Of a DNA stretch of 64,000 bases, positions 23,634-35,333 are shown piece by piece. Position numbers and translations under genes: made by a program. The stretch spans positions 25,711,324 through 25,775,323 of the forward strand of contig OZ024733.1 of the NCBI GenBank assembly GCA_964016875.1. Reading direction: 5' to 3'. How positions within the stretch are numbered: position 1 is the stretch's first letter; every line of letters begins with the position of its first letter. The DNA is from Fallopia convolvulus (Eukaryota; Streptophyta; Magnoliopsida; Caryophyllales; Polygonaceae). The notes beneath the pieces were generated by a model that saw nothing but the letters and a program-made list of their open reading frames with translations, was not told the origin of the DNA and made no database searches.

Positions 23634-24259
23634 TTACACAAGACAAAAGAGATCATCAAGGATAAAATTTGACGCTATATGGGCCATGGTTCCATTCACC
23701 CCCTTCAAGGGGTTAATGATGATGGAGCACAAGAACAGAGAGTTGAACGTTCCCCTCAACAAATCATTGAGCTTCTTCCACACATTCGTGCCGGTGACAT
23801 ACAACACAGATCGTGAGGGATCCCAGCGCTACATCTTGCATGAAGCTCAATCTGTCCATCCGCTCGAAGCTCTACATCACGCTGTAGATGTACCACACTT
23901 CTGGTTGCTTATCTTTGCGGATAGTTTTTGGAGAGTAAATGCTTCCTTCAGAACGGGAATGGCCGCCATATAGAAACGACGCCTTGTAGCCCACCAACTC
24001 GTAACTCATCCCGGAGGACGGAGCAAATGGGCGAAAGGCTAACCTGCAAGTGAGGAGGAGGGCATTGGCATCTGTCCACTGCGCTGTATCCACCAAGAAC
24101 TCACTCGCCTAGAGCTGAGGGGGCAGCGGTTGGGCACTATACCATTTCGCGGTTATTGCCGCGGAAATAAATCCAACCGTCACCAACAACATAGAGATAG
24201 CCTGCCAATTTTCCCTAATGTAGGGCCCGACCTTGGAATGGAACCGGACGACCCCGTTA
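23634..24259 (-). pseudogene. R1: cassette copy, 5'-truncated, mosaic
   Basis: The first ~19 codons are missing: GACCCCGTT (codons NGV) is joined directly to the leader sequence AGTTGTTTTGTCTTAGG. Codons 69-146 are open with type-B wording (MSYEL, TAQWTDANALL). Codons 68 and 147 are TAG. A frameshift follows ICV in the second half. The NGV wording is type A, so the copy is a mosaic. Confidence 0.55.
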
Positions 24260-24367
24260 GTTGTTTTGTCTTAGGGTTCAGGATGGTAAAGGAGGAAGTG
24301 ATAGGTGCGTTTTATATGTTTTTTATCTTATGTGTGTTGATGGTGACCGAAGAAGTGAATGAAGGGG

Positions 24368-24380
24368 TGTTTAAATAGTG
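24368..24380 (-). promoter_or_regulatory. TATA-like box upstream of R1
   Basis: The minus strand reads CACTATTTAAACA, followed by a CCCTTCATTCACTTCTTCGG leader. R1 lacks its start codon, so this site is uncoupled from an ORF. Confidence 0.4.
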
Positions 24381-24578
24381 CTAAATGTTGATTTTTTTGG
24401 ATTTTTTATAATGTTTTCATTTTTGTGAAAGAACCTTATGCTTTCATTGATTGAATGGAATGTATATTTATACAAGAGGTCTATGAATTACTTGGCCCTT
24501 AAGCTATCTTGTGGCTCAAGTATTTTAGCCTTTAATAGATAGAATTAAATCATAACAACCTATAATAAAATTCTAGCC

Positions 24579-24627
24579 TAATTTGCCTACACTCTGGCGG
24601 GGGCTTAGCTGGAGTGTAGACAAATTA
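24579..24627. repeat. Spacer hairpin, R1 unit
   Basis: Inverted repeat with TAATTTGCCTACACTCTGGC and its diverged partner around a ~9-base loop. Two mismatches compared with the perfect copy at 49612. Confidence 0.75.
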
Positions 24628-24879
24628 GTATAAGTTTTATTTTATAGGATTATTATTTGCAATTGGTGAGAATATATAAATAAAGAACAATCTCATCATA
24701 ATGTCTCCGTATAAATTCAAGTCTAGAGCCCACCTAGAGGGCTGTATAGCCTGCTCAGAAGGTCGCCTACCCTGCACAACTCGTTTAGGCATCCACCTAG
24801 GCGCCCATGGATAAATCGGAATGGTGGATCACCGCAAAGCTTCTAGGCTACCACCTAGACCTTTTTCAAAACAATGTAT

Positions 24880-25780
24880 TGTTGATAGGGATTTAATTGA
24901 CAACAAATAAATTTATAGTCAAGACCCGTTGAGTATAGCGAAGTGAGGATCGTCCACGGGAAGCGAGGTTGTGTCTAGTTACTAAACTAAAAAGCAAAAG
25001 AGAAAACAAAGCATGGAACAAAGCAAGGAACAAAGCAAAACAAAGCAAAGTAACCAAACAAGCACACGGGAAAGGGGTCGGTATCGACCTTGTCAGGGTC
25101 GATATCGAGGTGCAAATTTAGCAGAAAAACTAAGTAAACAACAAGACAAAGGGGAAATCTGCAGGTCGATATCGACCTAGGCAGGGTCGATATCGATGTA
25201 CCTGGGAATTAAACTCGACTAACAAGTAAGAGAAAAATATCTAGGATAAGGGTCTACCACAACATAATCATGCAAATTCAAACAATATGAATCATAAATA
25301 TCATGCTTTTAATATAAAGTCATCAACTTTCGTTGAATAAACAAGCAAATCAATCAATTTTCATAAATCAATTCACTTAATCTACTTAATTTGATCTAAA
25401 GTTTTCAACTTTTGTCTCAAACTTTATCTCTATTCAAATTCACAACTTTCTCTTTCAATCAAGTTAAGAACATGAAATACTTCACCTTTCGTCAAAGCTT
25501 TTGCACAAACAACTAGAAGAATAGATAAAAGGCATTCAATTCATTCATCACATCATCATTCATGCACAATTATGTTGGGTTTCTAACCCCAACCCTAGAA
25601 TATGAGACTACTCACTCATGATAATTGAAGACAACTAAATTAAATCAAGAAGAAAAGAGAAGCTTACAACCGAATCCAAACAAAACTTGTCCTCCAAGCA
25701 AACTTCCACAAAATCGTCTTCTTCTTCTCTCTCTCACGCCTCCACTCTCTTCTACCCTAAATTAACTTGAACGATCCGCC

Positions 25781-25814
<34 letters not shown>

Positions 25815-26389
25815 GATGATAGATAAACTAGAGCTAGACAAGAGTATTTATAGAGAAAACTAAAGCTTTCTAAAAGGAAATAAATCTTCTAAAAGATATA
25901 ATGAATCTCTAAAAGATATATCCCCTTAAGGAAACTAATAAAAGGGATAAAAGTACATTAATTCCACCGACTCGGACACGGAGCACCTCGTTATCGACCC
26001 CCGCAGGGTCGTTATCGACCTCCATCAACCTTGTTCACAACCTTGTAACTGAGATATCTCCTTCATTAGGGGTTTGTTAGCCTTTGTTTTTGTTTTGATT
26101 CTTCATCCTAAGTCTTTGATAACGTGTCTCTTAACTTCTTTCATGGCTCAAACGTGATCTTCTTCTCTCTCTTGAGTGCTTTATTCCTTCGGTTTCTCAT
26201 CTTCTCCTAAAATATGCTCCAAACAGCTCCAAAACCTATAAAAACACCACCAAATCTATATAGACTCCATATCTTAAGAAAATACAAAAACCTACACAAA
26301 CAACTCAAAACAAAACACAAAACTAAAGAAAAAGATTCAAAGAAACAAAAAAACACTCCATAAAAACACGACAAAAAAGGAGGATATCA
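24880..26389 (-). repeat. 3' LTR of the Athila-like element
   Basis: 1510 bp, non-coding. It contains three copies of a paired TCGNTANCGACC motif and a run of 27 C at 25779-25805, where the partner LTR has only 7 C. Identity to the other LTR is high outside the deletions, so the insertion is fairly recent. Confidence 0.9.
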
Positions 26390-28238
26390 AAATACCCCAT
26401 ACTTAGATTTGCTTGTCCTCAAGCAATCGACAAGACATAATTCAAAACCAACTACACATTGTTCAAGTCAATGCCCTTATCAAAAACATCAAAGCAAAAG
26501 TAGAACAAATAGACAAGTGAATCTAATGTCATCACACATATATGAGCAACCTCAAGCAAAAGCAACTAAAAATCCAACCTCACAAGAGTTAATGTGTTTC
26601 ACTCAACTCTCATGTGTTTAGGCTTATAATAACAACTCTCAACTCAATCCAATATGAAAAAACCAACATATTCATTGTTACTTATATCACCAAACTCTCC
26701 ACCTGAGATGTCAAAACACATGAAAATCATCAAGAGAACTTAGGCTCAATGAAAAACTTAATAGAAGCTTCCATTCAGCCGGGTTGTAATGGGGCTTGGT
26801 AATAACAGTAAGGCATGGAAATATTTTGATTATGTGGTGCTAAAAATTCGGGAATCAAGACTCATAAACTCTCCAACACAACTTCACCAAAAACTTTTTC
26901 AAAAACAACATCCCAAACTCTCTAAACATTATGCACAAAACTCTCATTCTTCAACCCCTTTTATCCCAACTAATCTTGCTTACAAACACTAAGGAAAATT
27001 TGGCTCATGCACACTTTAACTCTTCAACTCTTTTTTCAGCTTTTGATTTTTCTCATCTTTCTTTTCTCAATGTTTTTCATTGCTGATTTTTGTGGAAAGA
27101 TCGATACCGATCCTACTAGGGTCGATAACGATGTCACTATTCTGATTTTTTCTTTCTTTCTTTCTAGCAAGTGCATTCAGGGAACCAAACTCCTTTTACA
27201 TAACATACTGCAAGATATTTTACTTTACCCTACCCATATTACCCCAACCTTGAACTAATATTTCTCACTCAACAAAATCATCAACCAACACTAAGTCCTA
27301 ATCCCCGGATAGGGTCAAGCTTCATCGGCTAGGGAATAATTTTGTGGAGCTACAAATAAAAGGCTTTAAGGCTCAAATTGGCTTCAAAAAGAGGAATAAT
27401 GATAAGGTAGGTAAAAGAGAAGGTAAAAAGTGGTTTAAAAGAATAAGTTCTCCATCATATGACATTACATGCAATGAACTAATATCTCATATAGGCCTCA
27501 AGAAATAGATAGCCATATCAATGACAAGAGATAATATGCATAAGGAGAGTAAAATCACACATGAAAAGAAGAGAGATTCTTGATGTTCTCTCTATATGGC
27601 CAAAAATAACTCACAAGGTAAAATTTTTTGTTGGATTAAAGTCACCTTTACCTAAGATCATATGTGCTCAATTTCATCACATGCTAAATATCCAAATAAA
27701 AACAACTTTTAACATGATTTAGGCAAAGCTATCCAAACATGCTACATGAATTACATGATCATGCAAGTTATAGCATATCATAGAACATCTAAGTGGAGCA
27801 TTATAAATCCTAAAATACAAAAACAAAGACATAAAAACTGAGTTTCCTTTTCCCCCACCCCATACTTAAACCAAATAGTATCCTCATTGTTTAAAGACAT
27901 AAAAAGATAAAGTGGATAAGAAAAGGGAACTCACAAAATAAAACTGAAGCTGTCTGAAACCATTGATCACTTGAGGAGTTTGATTTTTTTCCGGATTTCT
28001 TGTAGAGGTCGGTACTGACCTTGAGGGGTCGTAACCAACTGGTGAGTTTTCCCTTCGTCTTCTTCTTTGTACCTGAGTCACGTAACATCTATCCAAACTA
28101 CACTAATCTAACCTAAAAACAAGTCAAAAGAAAGCTAGCAAAAAGATCTAAGAAAACTGAAAACTAAAAGCGGGTTGCCTCCCGTAAGCGCTACGTTTAA
28201 CATCGTTAGCCCGACCATACTTACCTTGCTCTAAGGCT
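26390..28238 (-). other. Non-coding 3' region of the Athila-like element, with polypurine tract
   Basis: The tract AAGTATGGGGTATTTT lies directly before the 3' LTR (26405-26390, minus strand) and is the expected plus-strand primer. The rest has no ORF with retrotransposon similarity. Paired TCGNTANCGACC motifs occur at 27099-27133 and 28006-28040. Confidence 0.7.
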
Positions 28239-29844
28239 CTAAGGTGGCTTCTCTCCGGCTTTGAAGGAATCAAGAGAAACCCCATACTTATCTTGAAAAA
28301 CATCAAAGCTTCTCTCTAAGAGATTTGGTCCTCTATCATCAATAAGAATGCTGGGAATTCCTACATTAGGGTTAGTAAAATCCGAAAACCAAGGTGGTTT
28401 CGACTCTTTCACAACATGAATAGTAGGATGGGATATAGAACAAGGATATAAGAAAGGATCATGACCGGAATTAATTGGATTAGAGTAAGAAGACTCACCG
28501 GGATTTATATGATAGGGGGTCGTTATCGAGGTAGATGGGGTTGTTAACGACCCTGTTGGTCGTGTCAAATCTTCGGTAACGGGCTGGAATTCGCCCCCAG
28601 CGTTGTGATCCTTCGGAGAATGGTCGGTACCGACCCAAAGGGGGTCGGTAAGCTCCTTGACAGGCACGTCCTCCTTGAATCTTCTCGTTTCTGGTCTTAG
28701 GAAAAGGTCGTTACCGACCCATGGTGGGGCGGTAGGCCCTTTGTTAATGCTCTTTATAGTAGTGGTCTCATTCACAATGGGATTGAAACGGAACTCGACC
28801 TGATCCTCCCCTATATCGAAAGTTAGGAGTCCCTTATTCACATCAACACGTGCACCTGCTGTAGCTAGGAATGGTCTTCCAAGAATGATAGGCACTGTAG
28901 GGTCTTCAAGCATGTCTAGAAAAATGAAGTCCTTTGGGACAAAGAATTTGCCGACTTGGACTGGGACATCCTCAACGACTCCGGATGCCTTTACACAAGA
29001 TCCATCCGCTATGTATAGCCTCATGTTGATTGGTTCCAACGGTCCCATATTAGCTTTTGACCAAATTGAGAGCGGTAGTAAACTTATACTGGCACCTAAA
29101 TCACATATTTCTTTGAAACGGTGAGATCCAATACCAATGGTAATAGTAAACTTACATGGATCGCCTAAATTTACGGGGAGCTTTACAGATCGAACCTCGT
29201 CAGTCATCTCGGATATTGATCTCTTCCTGCTTAAGATCTCTTTTAAAAATTTAGTGTACGCAGGCATTTCATTAAGGGCCTCAGTGAATGGTATGGAAAT
29301 ATTTAAGCCCTAAAGAATTTTAACAAAACGTCTAAACTTTCCTTCCGTAACATCATTAGCTTTCTTGGTCGGGAAAGGAAGAGTCTTTGACGGATTTGGA
29401 GTAGAAAGAGGCCCAGATCGAGGCTCTACTGAGTCGACAAGAGGGTTGACCGGTGCGGGAGAAGGGTGGGTACCGACCCTGTTACTAAGAGAGGGGGTTG
29501 GTTTCGAAGACGTACTTACTTGAGATGGATGGGTCGTTAAAGATCTTATGGGGGTCGGTAATGGCCTGCTGAGCCTCGGTATTGACCTTGTGAGGGTCGG
29601 TAACGGGCTTGACTGGGGTGTCATCTTCATCTCCGTTCTCTTTTTTCTTGGTCTCAGCACGATCCGACAACTTCTTTCCACTTCTAAGGTGCATTGATGC
29701 AATTTTTCCTCTAGGGTTTTCCTCTGGGCGGCCCGGAAGTTGCCCTTGAGGTCTTGGAATCTGTGCAGCAAGGTTTTCATGTTGGGAGTTGACGCTCTTT
29801 CTCCATGTATCTAACTCTCCTAATTGGGCCTGTACACCCTTCAT
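28239..29844 (-). pseudogene. Athila-like retropepsin (aspartic protease) and gag-protease linker
   Basis: The downstream frame (29267-28239) encodes a retropepsin domain with the active-site motif DLGAS (Asp-Leu-Gly-Ala-Ser, usual for Athila in place of DTGA), then SLLPLSIW, and the second conserved motif PIILGRPFLATAGARVDV. The upstream linker (29844-29310, two overlapping frames) contains the RGKIASMHLRSGK phrase common in this lineage and repeated VTDPHK-like peptides. The enzyme would cleave the gag polyprotein inside virus-like particles. A stop and frame changes between 29267 and 29310 separate linker from protease. After the domain the frame runs ~150 residues without known motifs (rich in TDPLWVGTD, TTPSTS) and stops at 28239, where reverse transcriptase would normally begin. 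Confidence 0.8.
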
Positions 29845-29872
29845 TATTTAGGTCAGCCCGGACTCCATTAAT

Positions 29873-31860
29873 CTAGCTTTTCACTCCATTGATCCCTTCA
29901 TGAAGTCCATTCACCCATGATGGCGTCTCTTGATAGCCCGGGGGCCGATAAGGGGCAACCTTCCTTTCTTGTGGTGGGGGTGCTTGGCTTTGACCTTGAT
30001 TGTAACCTCCCCAAGTGGGATAGTTATTGTTCCTTTCATAGTTGCTAGGTGGGTTTCTGTATTGACCTCTCATGTAATTCACAATAGCATAAGTCTCAGC
30101 AGCTCTAACCTGCTCAATGTTAGTGCAAGCACAAGTACTATGGGCATGAGAGCCACACTCAAGACATTGTTGAGAGGTTTTCAGAAAACTTATCTGTTTC
30201 TTCAGCCGGCTGATCTCATCTTGCATGAATTGAGCTTTGGCGTCTGGATCAACCTCTTCCTTATTTGGATTGTAGAGTCTCCTTTGAGGCTGGGGCGCCT
30301 GCTGGGTCCCATACATGGCATCGTAATTGGTCAGTTTGTCAAGTAATACCCATGCCTCATCGGGATCCATCTCTATGAAAACACAAGCAGTGTGCAAGTT
30401 GATGCGGTTTTTCATTTCAACATTTATCCCCTGAAAGAAAATCTCTTGAAGTACGTATTGTGGTTGTCCATGGGTGGGGCATTGCCTAAGCATCTCCTTG
30501 AATCTCCCCCATGTCTCCACAAAAGTCTCATTAGGCAGCTGGTGGTAAGAGGTGATACGTTTCATTAACTCCGTAGTTTTGGCTGGAGGAAAGAACTTTG
30601 TCATGAATAAATCATGCAAAGCTCTCCATGTCCTGACAGACCTAAGAGGTAGGCTCTCTAACCAGCTCAGGGCCTTTCCTGCAAGGGACCACTTAAAAGT
30701 CTTCAATTGAACATATTCTAAAGAAACACCATCAATATCAATAGTGTCACATAAATCAACACAATTTCTAATATGCTCCATTGGGCACTCAGTGGGTTTT
30801 CCTTCAAATTGAGCCCTCTTAATCAAGTATATAATTGAGATTTTGATGAAGGATCTTGATGTTGTAAGTGGTGCAAAGCAATCCGAGGAAGACCCGAGCA
30901 AAATCTTCAAGAGATAGTGGAACTCGGAGGCTGAACTTTCGTCTGGAATAACAAGGGTATATCTCCCTTGTCCGGACTCGGAATTCGGTGATTCCAAAGC
31001 CCAGAGTTAGATCTACGAGTCTTCTTTAATCCCTCAAAATATAAGATCAATATCACTTGTGGATCGAAAGTTATGACAGTTGCACTGAAAGGCTGCAAGA
31101 ACCACCAGGATGGAATTGGATGAATACGGGCGGGATATGGACGTGCCTTGAAAGGATATGATGCACCTTCCGAAACACGAACTAGAAAGATCAATCTAGG
31201 ATATGACTCACCTATATCAAGCCTTTGAAATTTGGATTGAAAAGAACAAAGAAAAAATAATTTCTAAAACAAAGAGACAAGGGATGGCATGTTTGGCTTC
31301 AATCTTGTCTAACTAGGAAACTAGAGCCCTAGTGGCTTATAAAGAAAGACATAAGGGCAAAACTGACATTTGCCTTAGGAAAAGTTTAACAAATAACAAA
31401 ATAGACCCAAAATTTCCAAATGTCATAAAACACTCTCACAATCCAAGCAATGAACCACACAAGTCGTGACCTTCTAACAAGACACGCAAGCCTCACTATA
31501 TCACGATGTGATGGCCTTAGCATAGTCACATAAGATTTGATCTCAAAGGCCTTGTCTATTTCCGGAAGCACAATTGTTGATTATGGCACCCTCAGTTCCG
31601 GGTGCATGTATTGCTTGGCATTCCTAGGGATAACATTCAACTGCTCCTGTAATTGAGCATGTTGCTCCCGTTCGTTCTTGATCTCTATCAGCTTGCAAGG
31701 CTTCCATCTGTCTGTGGAGAGCAGCCATCTGTTGAGCCATCTCTTCAGGTGTTACATCCATGGTACGATTTTCTCGTCTCCTGCGATGAAGAACACGTTT
31801 AGGCTCAGAATAATAATCAGGTTGTTCTAATTCAAGCCGACGTCTTCCTACTTGCATAAG
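29873..31860 (-). pseudogene. Athila-like gag, broken
   Basis: The N-terminal piece (31860 to about 31480) encodes MDVTPEEMAQQMAALHRQME, a short coiled coil, then after a frameshift near 31650 QEQLNVIPRNAKQYMHPELR, a TAA, and VLPEIDKAFEIKSYVTML. The main capsid piece (about 30830-29873) carries the retrotransposon gag domain (FEGKPTECPMEHI...WLESLPLRSVRTWRALHDLF...FVETWGRFKEML) and a degenerate zinc knuckle (CLECGSHAHSTC). Between them, about 30850-31480 does not read as gag and looks like a ~0.6-kb insertion with LTR-like wording (TATAAGCCACTAGGGC). Gag forms the capsid of the virus-like particle. This copy cannot make it as one protein. Confidence 0.8.
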
Positions 31861-31953
31861 CTGAGAAAACAAACAAAAGTAAACTAATTAGAAAGAAAAA
31901 TGGGACCGGGCTATTCCCAAACCCACAAAGCAACTAAACACAGCGCTATCGCT

Positions 31954-31971
31954 TCCCCGACAACGTCGCCA
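31954..31971 (-). other. Primer-binding site (tRNA-Asp type)
   Basis: The minus strand reads TGGCGACGTTGTCGGGGA, starting three bases inside the 5' LTR end. It closely matches the TGGCGCCGTTGCCGGGGA site used by Athila/Tat elements. Confidence 0.8.
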
Positions 31972-31974
31972 ATT

Positions 31975-33105
31975 TGTTGATAAGGATTTACTTGACAACA
32001 AATAAATTTATAGTCAAGACCCCGATGAGTATAGCGAAGTCAGGATTGTCCACAGGAAGCGAGGTTGTGTCTAGTTACTAAACTAAAAAGTAACCAAACA
32101 AGCACACTGGAAAGGGGTCACTTAATCTACTTATTTTGATCTAAAGTTTTCAACTTTCGTCTCAAACTTTATGTCTATTCAAATTCACAACTTTTTCTTT
32201 CAATCAAGTTAAGAACAAGAAATACTTCAACTTTCGTCAAAACTTTTGCACAAACAAGTAGAAGAATAGATAAAAGGCATTCAATTCATTCATCACATCA
32301 TCATTCATGCACAATCATGTTGGGTTTCTAACCCCAACCCTAGAATATGAGACTACTCACTCATGATAATTGAAGACAACTAAATTAAATTAAGAAGAAA
32401 AGAGAAGCTTACAACCGAATCCAAACAAAAGTTGTCCTCCAAGCAAACTTCCACAAAATCGTCCTCTTCTTCTCTCTCTCATGCCTCCTCTCTCTTCTAC
32501 CCTAAACTAACTTGAATGATCCCCCCCAAAAGATGATAGAAAAACTAGAGCTAGACAAGAGTATTCATAGAGAAAACTAAAATAATCTAAAAGGAAATAA
32601 ATCTTCTAAAAGATATAATGAATCTCTAAAAGATATATCCCCTTAAGGAAACTAATAAAAGGAATAAAAATACATTAATTCCTCCGACTCGGACACGGTG
32701 CACCTCGTTATCGACCCTCACAGGGTCGTTATCGACCCCCTTCAGCCTTGTTAAAAGCCTTGTAACTGAGATATCTCCTTCATTAGGGGTTATTTAGCCT
32801 TCGTTTTTGTTTTGATTCTTCATCCTAAGGCTTGATAACGGGTCTCTTAAGTTCTTTCATGGCTCAAACTTGATCTTCATGTCTCTCTTGAGTGGTTTAT
32901 TCCTTCGGTTTCGCATCTTCTCCTAAAATATGCTCCAAACAGCTCCAAAACCTATAAAAACACCACCAAAGCTTATGTAGACTCCATATCTTAAGAAAAT
33001 ACGAAAACCTACACAAACCACTCAAAACAAAACACAAAAATAAAGAAAAAGACTCAAAGACACAAAAAACACTCCCTAAAAACACGACTAAAAAGGCGGA
33101 TATCA
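31975..33105 (-). repeat. 5' LTR of the Athila-like element, internally deleted
   Basis: 1131 bp. Relative to the other LTR it lacks ~300 bp (counterpart of about 25079-25375) and a ~60-bp AAAGCAAAACAAAGC-rich tract. It therefore has one paired TCGNTANCGACC motif (32706-32740) instead of three. Confidence 0.9.
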
Positions 33106-33589
33106 TGTATTTATTCAATATATAATTCAAGTAAAAATTTTAACAAAATCTGCGCAACGCGTAGGTAACCATGCTAGTTTTGGTCTAAAAAAGAGATTAC
33201 ATATTGTTTTTTTTGTTAAAACAGGCACAATGATTACTACCCTTAAAACCTTGTAGATTTTTTAGAAATTTCAAATAATAATATTATGTTACAACTTGAA
33301 CTCCATTTAATATAATAATAGCCTAATAGGATGTTGTTAATACAAGTAAAAGTGCAATTAATCATAGGACAAAGCTAAAAATGTAATAATTAAGCTAAGA
33401 CATATCCGTTTAGCTGTGTATGCATGCCTTTGAAAACCTTTGGATGAAGATATCAATTATCTCCTTGTATATATATGTGTGTGAATGTGAGGTTTAAGGG
33501 AGGATGGGCTTGCGTGCTGGAAAAACAACACTGAACCGAAACAGAAAACACTTAAACCAAACAATCAACCGAACCCACATTACTCAAGA

Positions 33590-34257
33590 CATAAGAGATC
33601 ACCGAGGATAAAATTTGACGCTATATGGGCCATGGTTCCATTCACCCCATTCAAGGGGTTAATGGTGATGGAGCTTAAGAACCTCTATATGAACGTATCC
33701 CTCGGCCAATCATTGAGCTTCTTCCACACAGTCGTGCTAGTGACTTCAACGCAGATCGTGAGGGATCCCGCCGCCACACCTTGCATGAAGCTCAACCTGT
33801 CCATCGGCTCGAAGCTCTACATCATGTTGTAGATGTACCAAAGTTCGGGGTTCTTATCTTTGAGCATAGTTTTTGGAGAGAAAACACTTTCTTCAAAACG
33901 AGAATTGCCACCGTATAGAAACGACGCCTTGTATCCCTCCAGCTCGTAACTCGTTCCGGTGGACGAAGCAAATGGGAGAAAGGGTAACCTGGAAGTGAGG
34001 AGGAGGGCATTGGCATCTGTCCACTACAGCGTATCCACCAAGAACTCACTCGCTTGGAGTTGAGGGGGCAGCGGTCGGGCACAATACAATTTCGCGGTCA
34101 TTGCAGCAGAAATAAATCCAACCGTCACCAAAAACATAGATATAGCCTGCGAATTTTCCCTAATGTAGGGCCCAATCTTGGAATGGAACCGGACTAACCC
34201 GTTTTGTTCCCTGGTTACATTGTTGGAATTGATTGGATCAATGTTAGTGGAAGACAT
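33590..34257 (-). pseudogene. R2: cassette copy
   Basis: Start codon intact (MSSTNIDPINSNNVTREQNG), hydrophobic helix intact. Codon 68 is sense (CAA), 78 is TAG and 147 is TAG. The net loss of ~10 bp shifts the frame before the ASSTGTSYE region. Type-A wording (TLQW, TSYELEGYK). Confidence 0.55.
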
Positions 34258-34367
34258 ATGTTGGTTGTTTTGTCTTAGGGTGCAGGACGCTGAAGGAGGA
34301 AGTGATAGGTGCATAGATGTTTTTTATCTTATGTGTGTTGATGGTGATCGAAGAAGTGAATGAAGGG

Positions 34368-34380
34368 GTGTTTAAATAGT
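34368..34380 (-). promoter_or_regulatory. TATA-like box upstream of R2
   Basis: The CACTATTTAAACA motif lies ~115 bp upstream of the R2 ATG, with the same pyrimidine-rich leader as the other right-array units. Confidence 0.45.
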
Positions 34381-34579
34381 GATAAATGTTGATTTTTTTG
34401 GATTTTTTGTAATGTTTTGATTTTTATGAAAGAACTTTATGCTTTCATTGATTGAATGGAATGTATATTTATAAAAGAGGTCTATGAATGACTTGGCCCT
34501 TAAGCTATCTTGTGGCTCAAGTATTCTAGCCTTTAATAGATAGAATTAAATCATAACAACCTATAAGAAAATTCTAGCC

Positions 34580-34628
34580 TAATTTGGCTATACTCCGGCG
34601 GGGGCTTAACCGGAGTGTAGGCAAATTA
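34580..34628. repeat. Spacer hairpin, R2 unit
   Basis: Same inverted repeat as at 49612, with a few arm mismatches (TTTGGCTATACTCCGGC; TTAACCGGAGTG). Confidence 0.7.
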
Positions 34629-35333
34629 TTATAATTTTTATTTTATAGGATTATAATTTGCAATTGGTGAAAATATATAAATAAAGAACAATCTCATCAT
34701 AATGTCTTCATATAAATTCAAGTCTAGAGCCCACCTAGAAGGCTGCATAGCCCGTCAAGAAGGTCGCCTACTCTGCACAACCTATCTAGGTGTCCACCTA
34801 GGCGCCCATGGAAAAATTGGAATGGTGGATCACATCATATAATTCAAGGAAAATATTCAATATATAATTCAAGTAAAAATTTTAACAAAATTTGCGCAAC
34901 ACGTAGGTAACTATGCTAGTTTTGGTCTAAAAAGAGATTACATATTGTTTTTTTTTTTTTTTTTTTTTTTGTAAAAGTAGGCACCATCAATACTACCCTT
35001 AAAACCTTTTAGACTGTTTAGAAATTTCAAATAACAATATTATGTTACAACTTGAACTCCATTTAATATAATAATAGCCTAACATGTTGTTGTCAGTACA
35101 AGTAAAAGTGCAATTGATCATAGTACAAAGCTAAAAATGTAATAATTAAGCTAAGACAAATCTGTTTAGCTGTGTATGCATACCTTTGAAAACCTTTGGA
35201 TGAAGATATCAACTATCTCCTCGTATATATGTGTGTGAATGTGAGGGTTAAGAGAGGATGGGCTTGTGTGCTTGAAGAACAACACTTGACAGAAACAGAA
35301 AACACTTAAACCACACAAACAATCGAACCCACA

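Larger units (their letters stand above)
24880..33105 (-). mobile_element. Non-autonomous Athila-like LTR retrotransposon (gag-protease only), 8.2 kb
   Basis: The element is bounded by LTRs at 24880-26389 and 31975-33105. Ends are TGTTGATA...GATATCA, flanked by the 5-bp duplication TGTAT (24875-24879 and 33106-33110). It has a tRNA-Asp-type primer-binding site, gag and an aspartic protease on the minus strand, and a polypurine tract. No reverse transcriptase, RNase H or integrase lies between the protease and the left LTR, where 1.8 kb is non-coding. It would depend on a partner element for transposition. Its host site is the right-array spacer at AACAATGTAT|ATATTCAATAT. Gag is broken, so the copy is dead as a protein source. 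Confidence 0.9.

Noticed and set aside
24579..24627. Spacer hairpin as a Helitron 3' end
   Set aside because: It is not followed at ~10 bases by CTRR, and no TC start with an A-T insertion site was found for a matching unit.
26409..27258. Several 60-80-codon plus-strand frames
   Set aside because: They fall in the antisense of the Athila-like 3' region and have no recognisable similarity.
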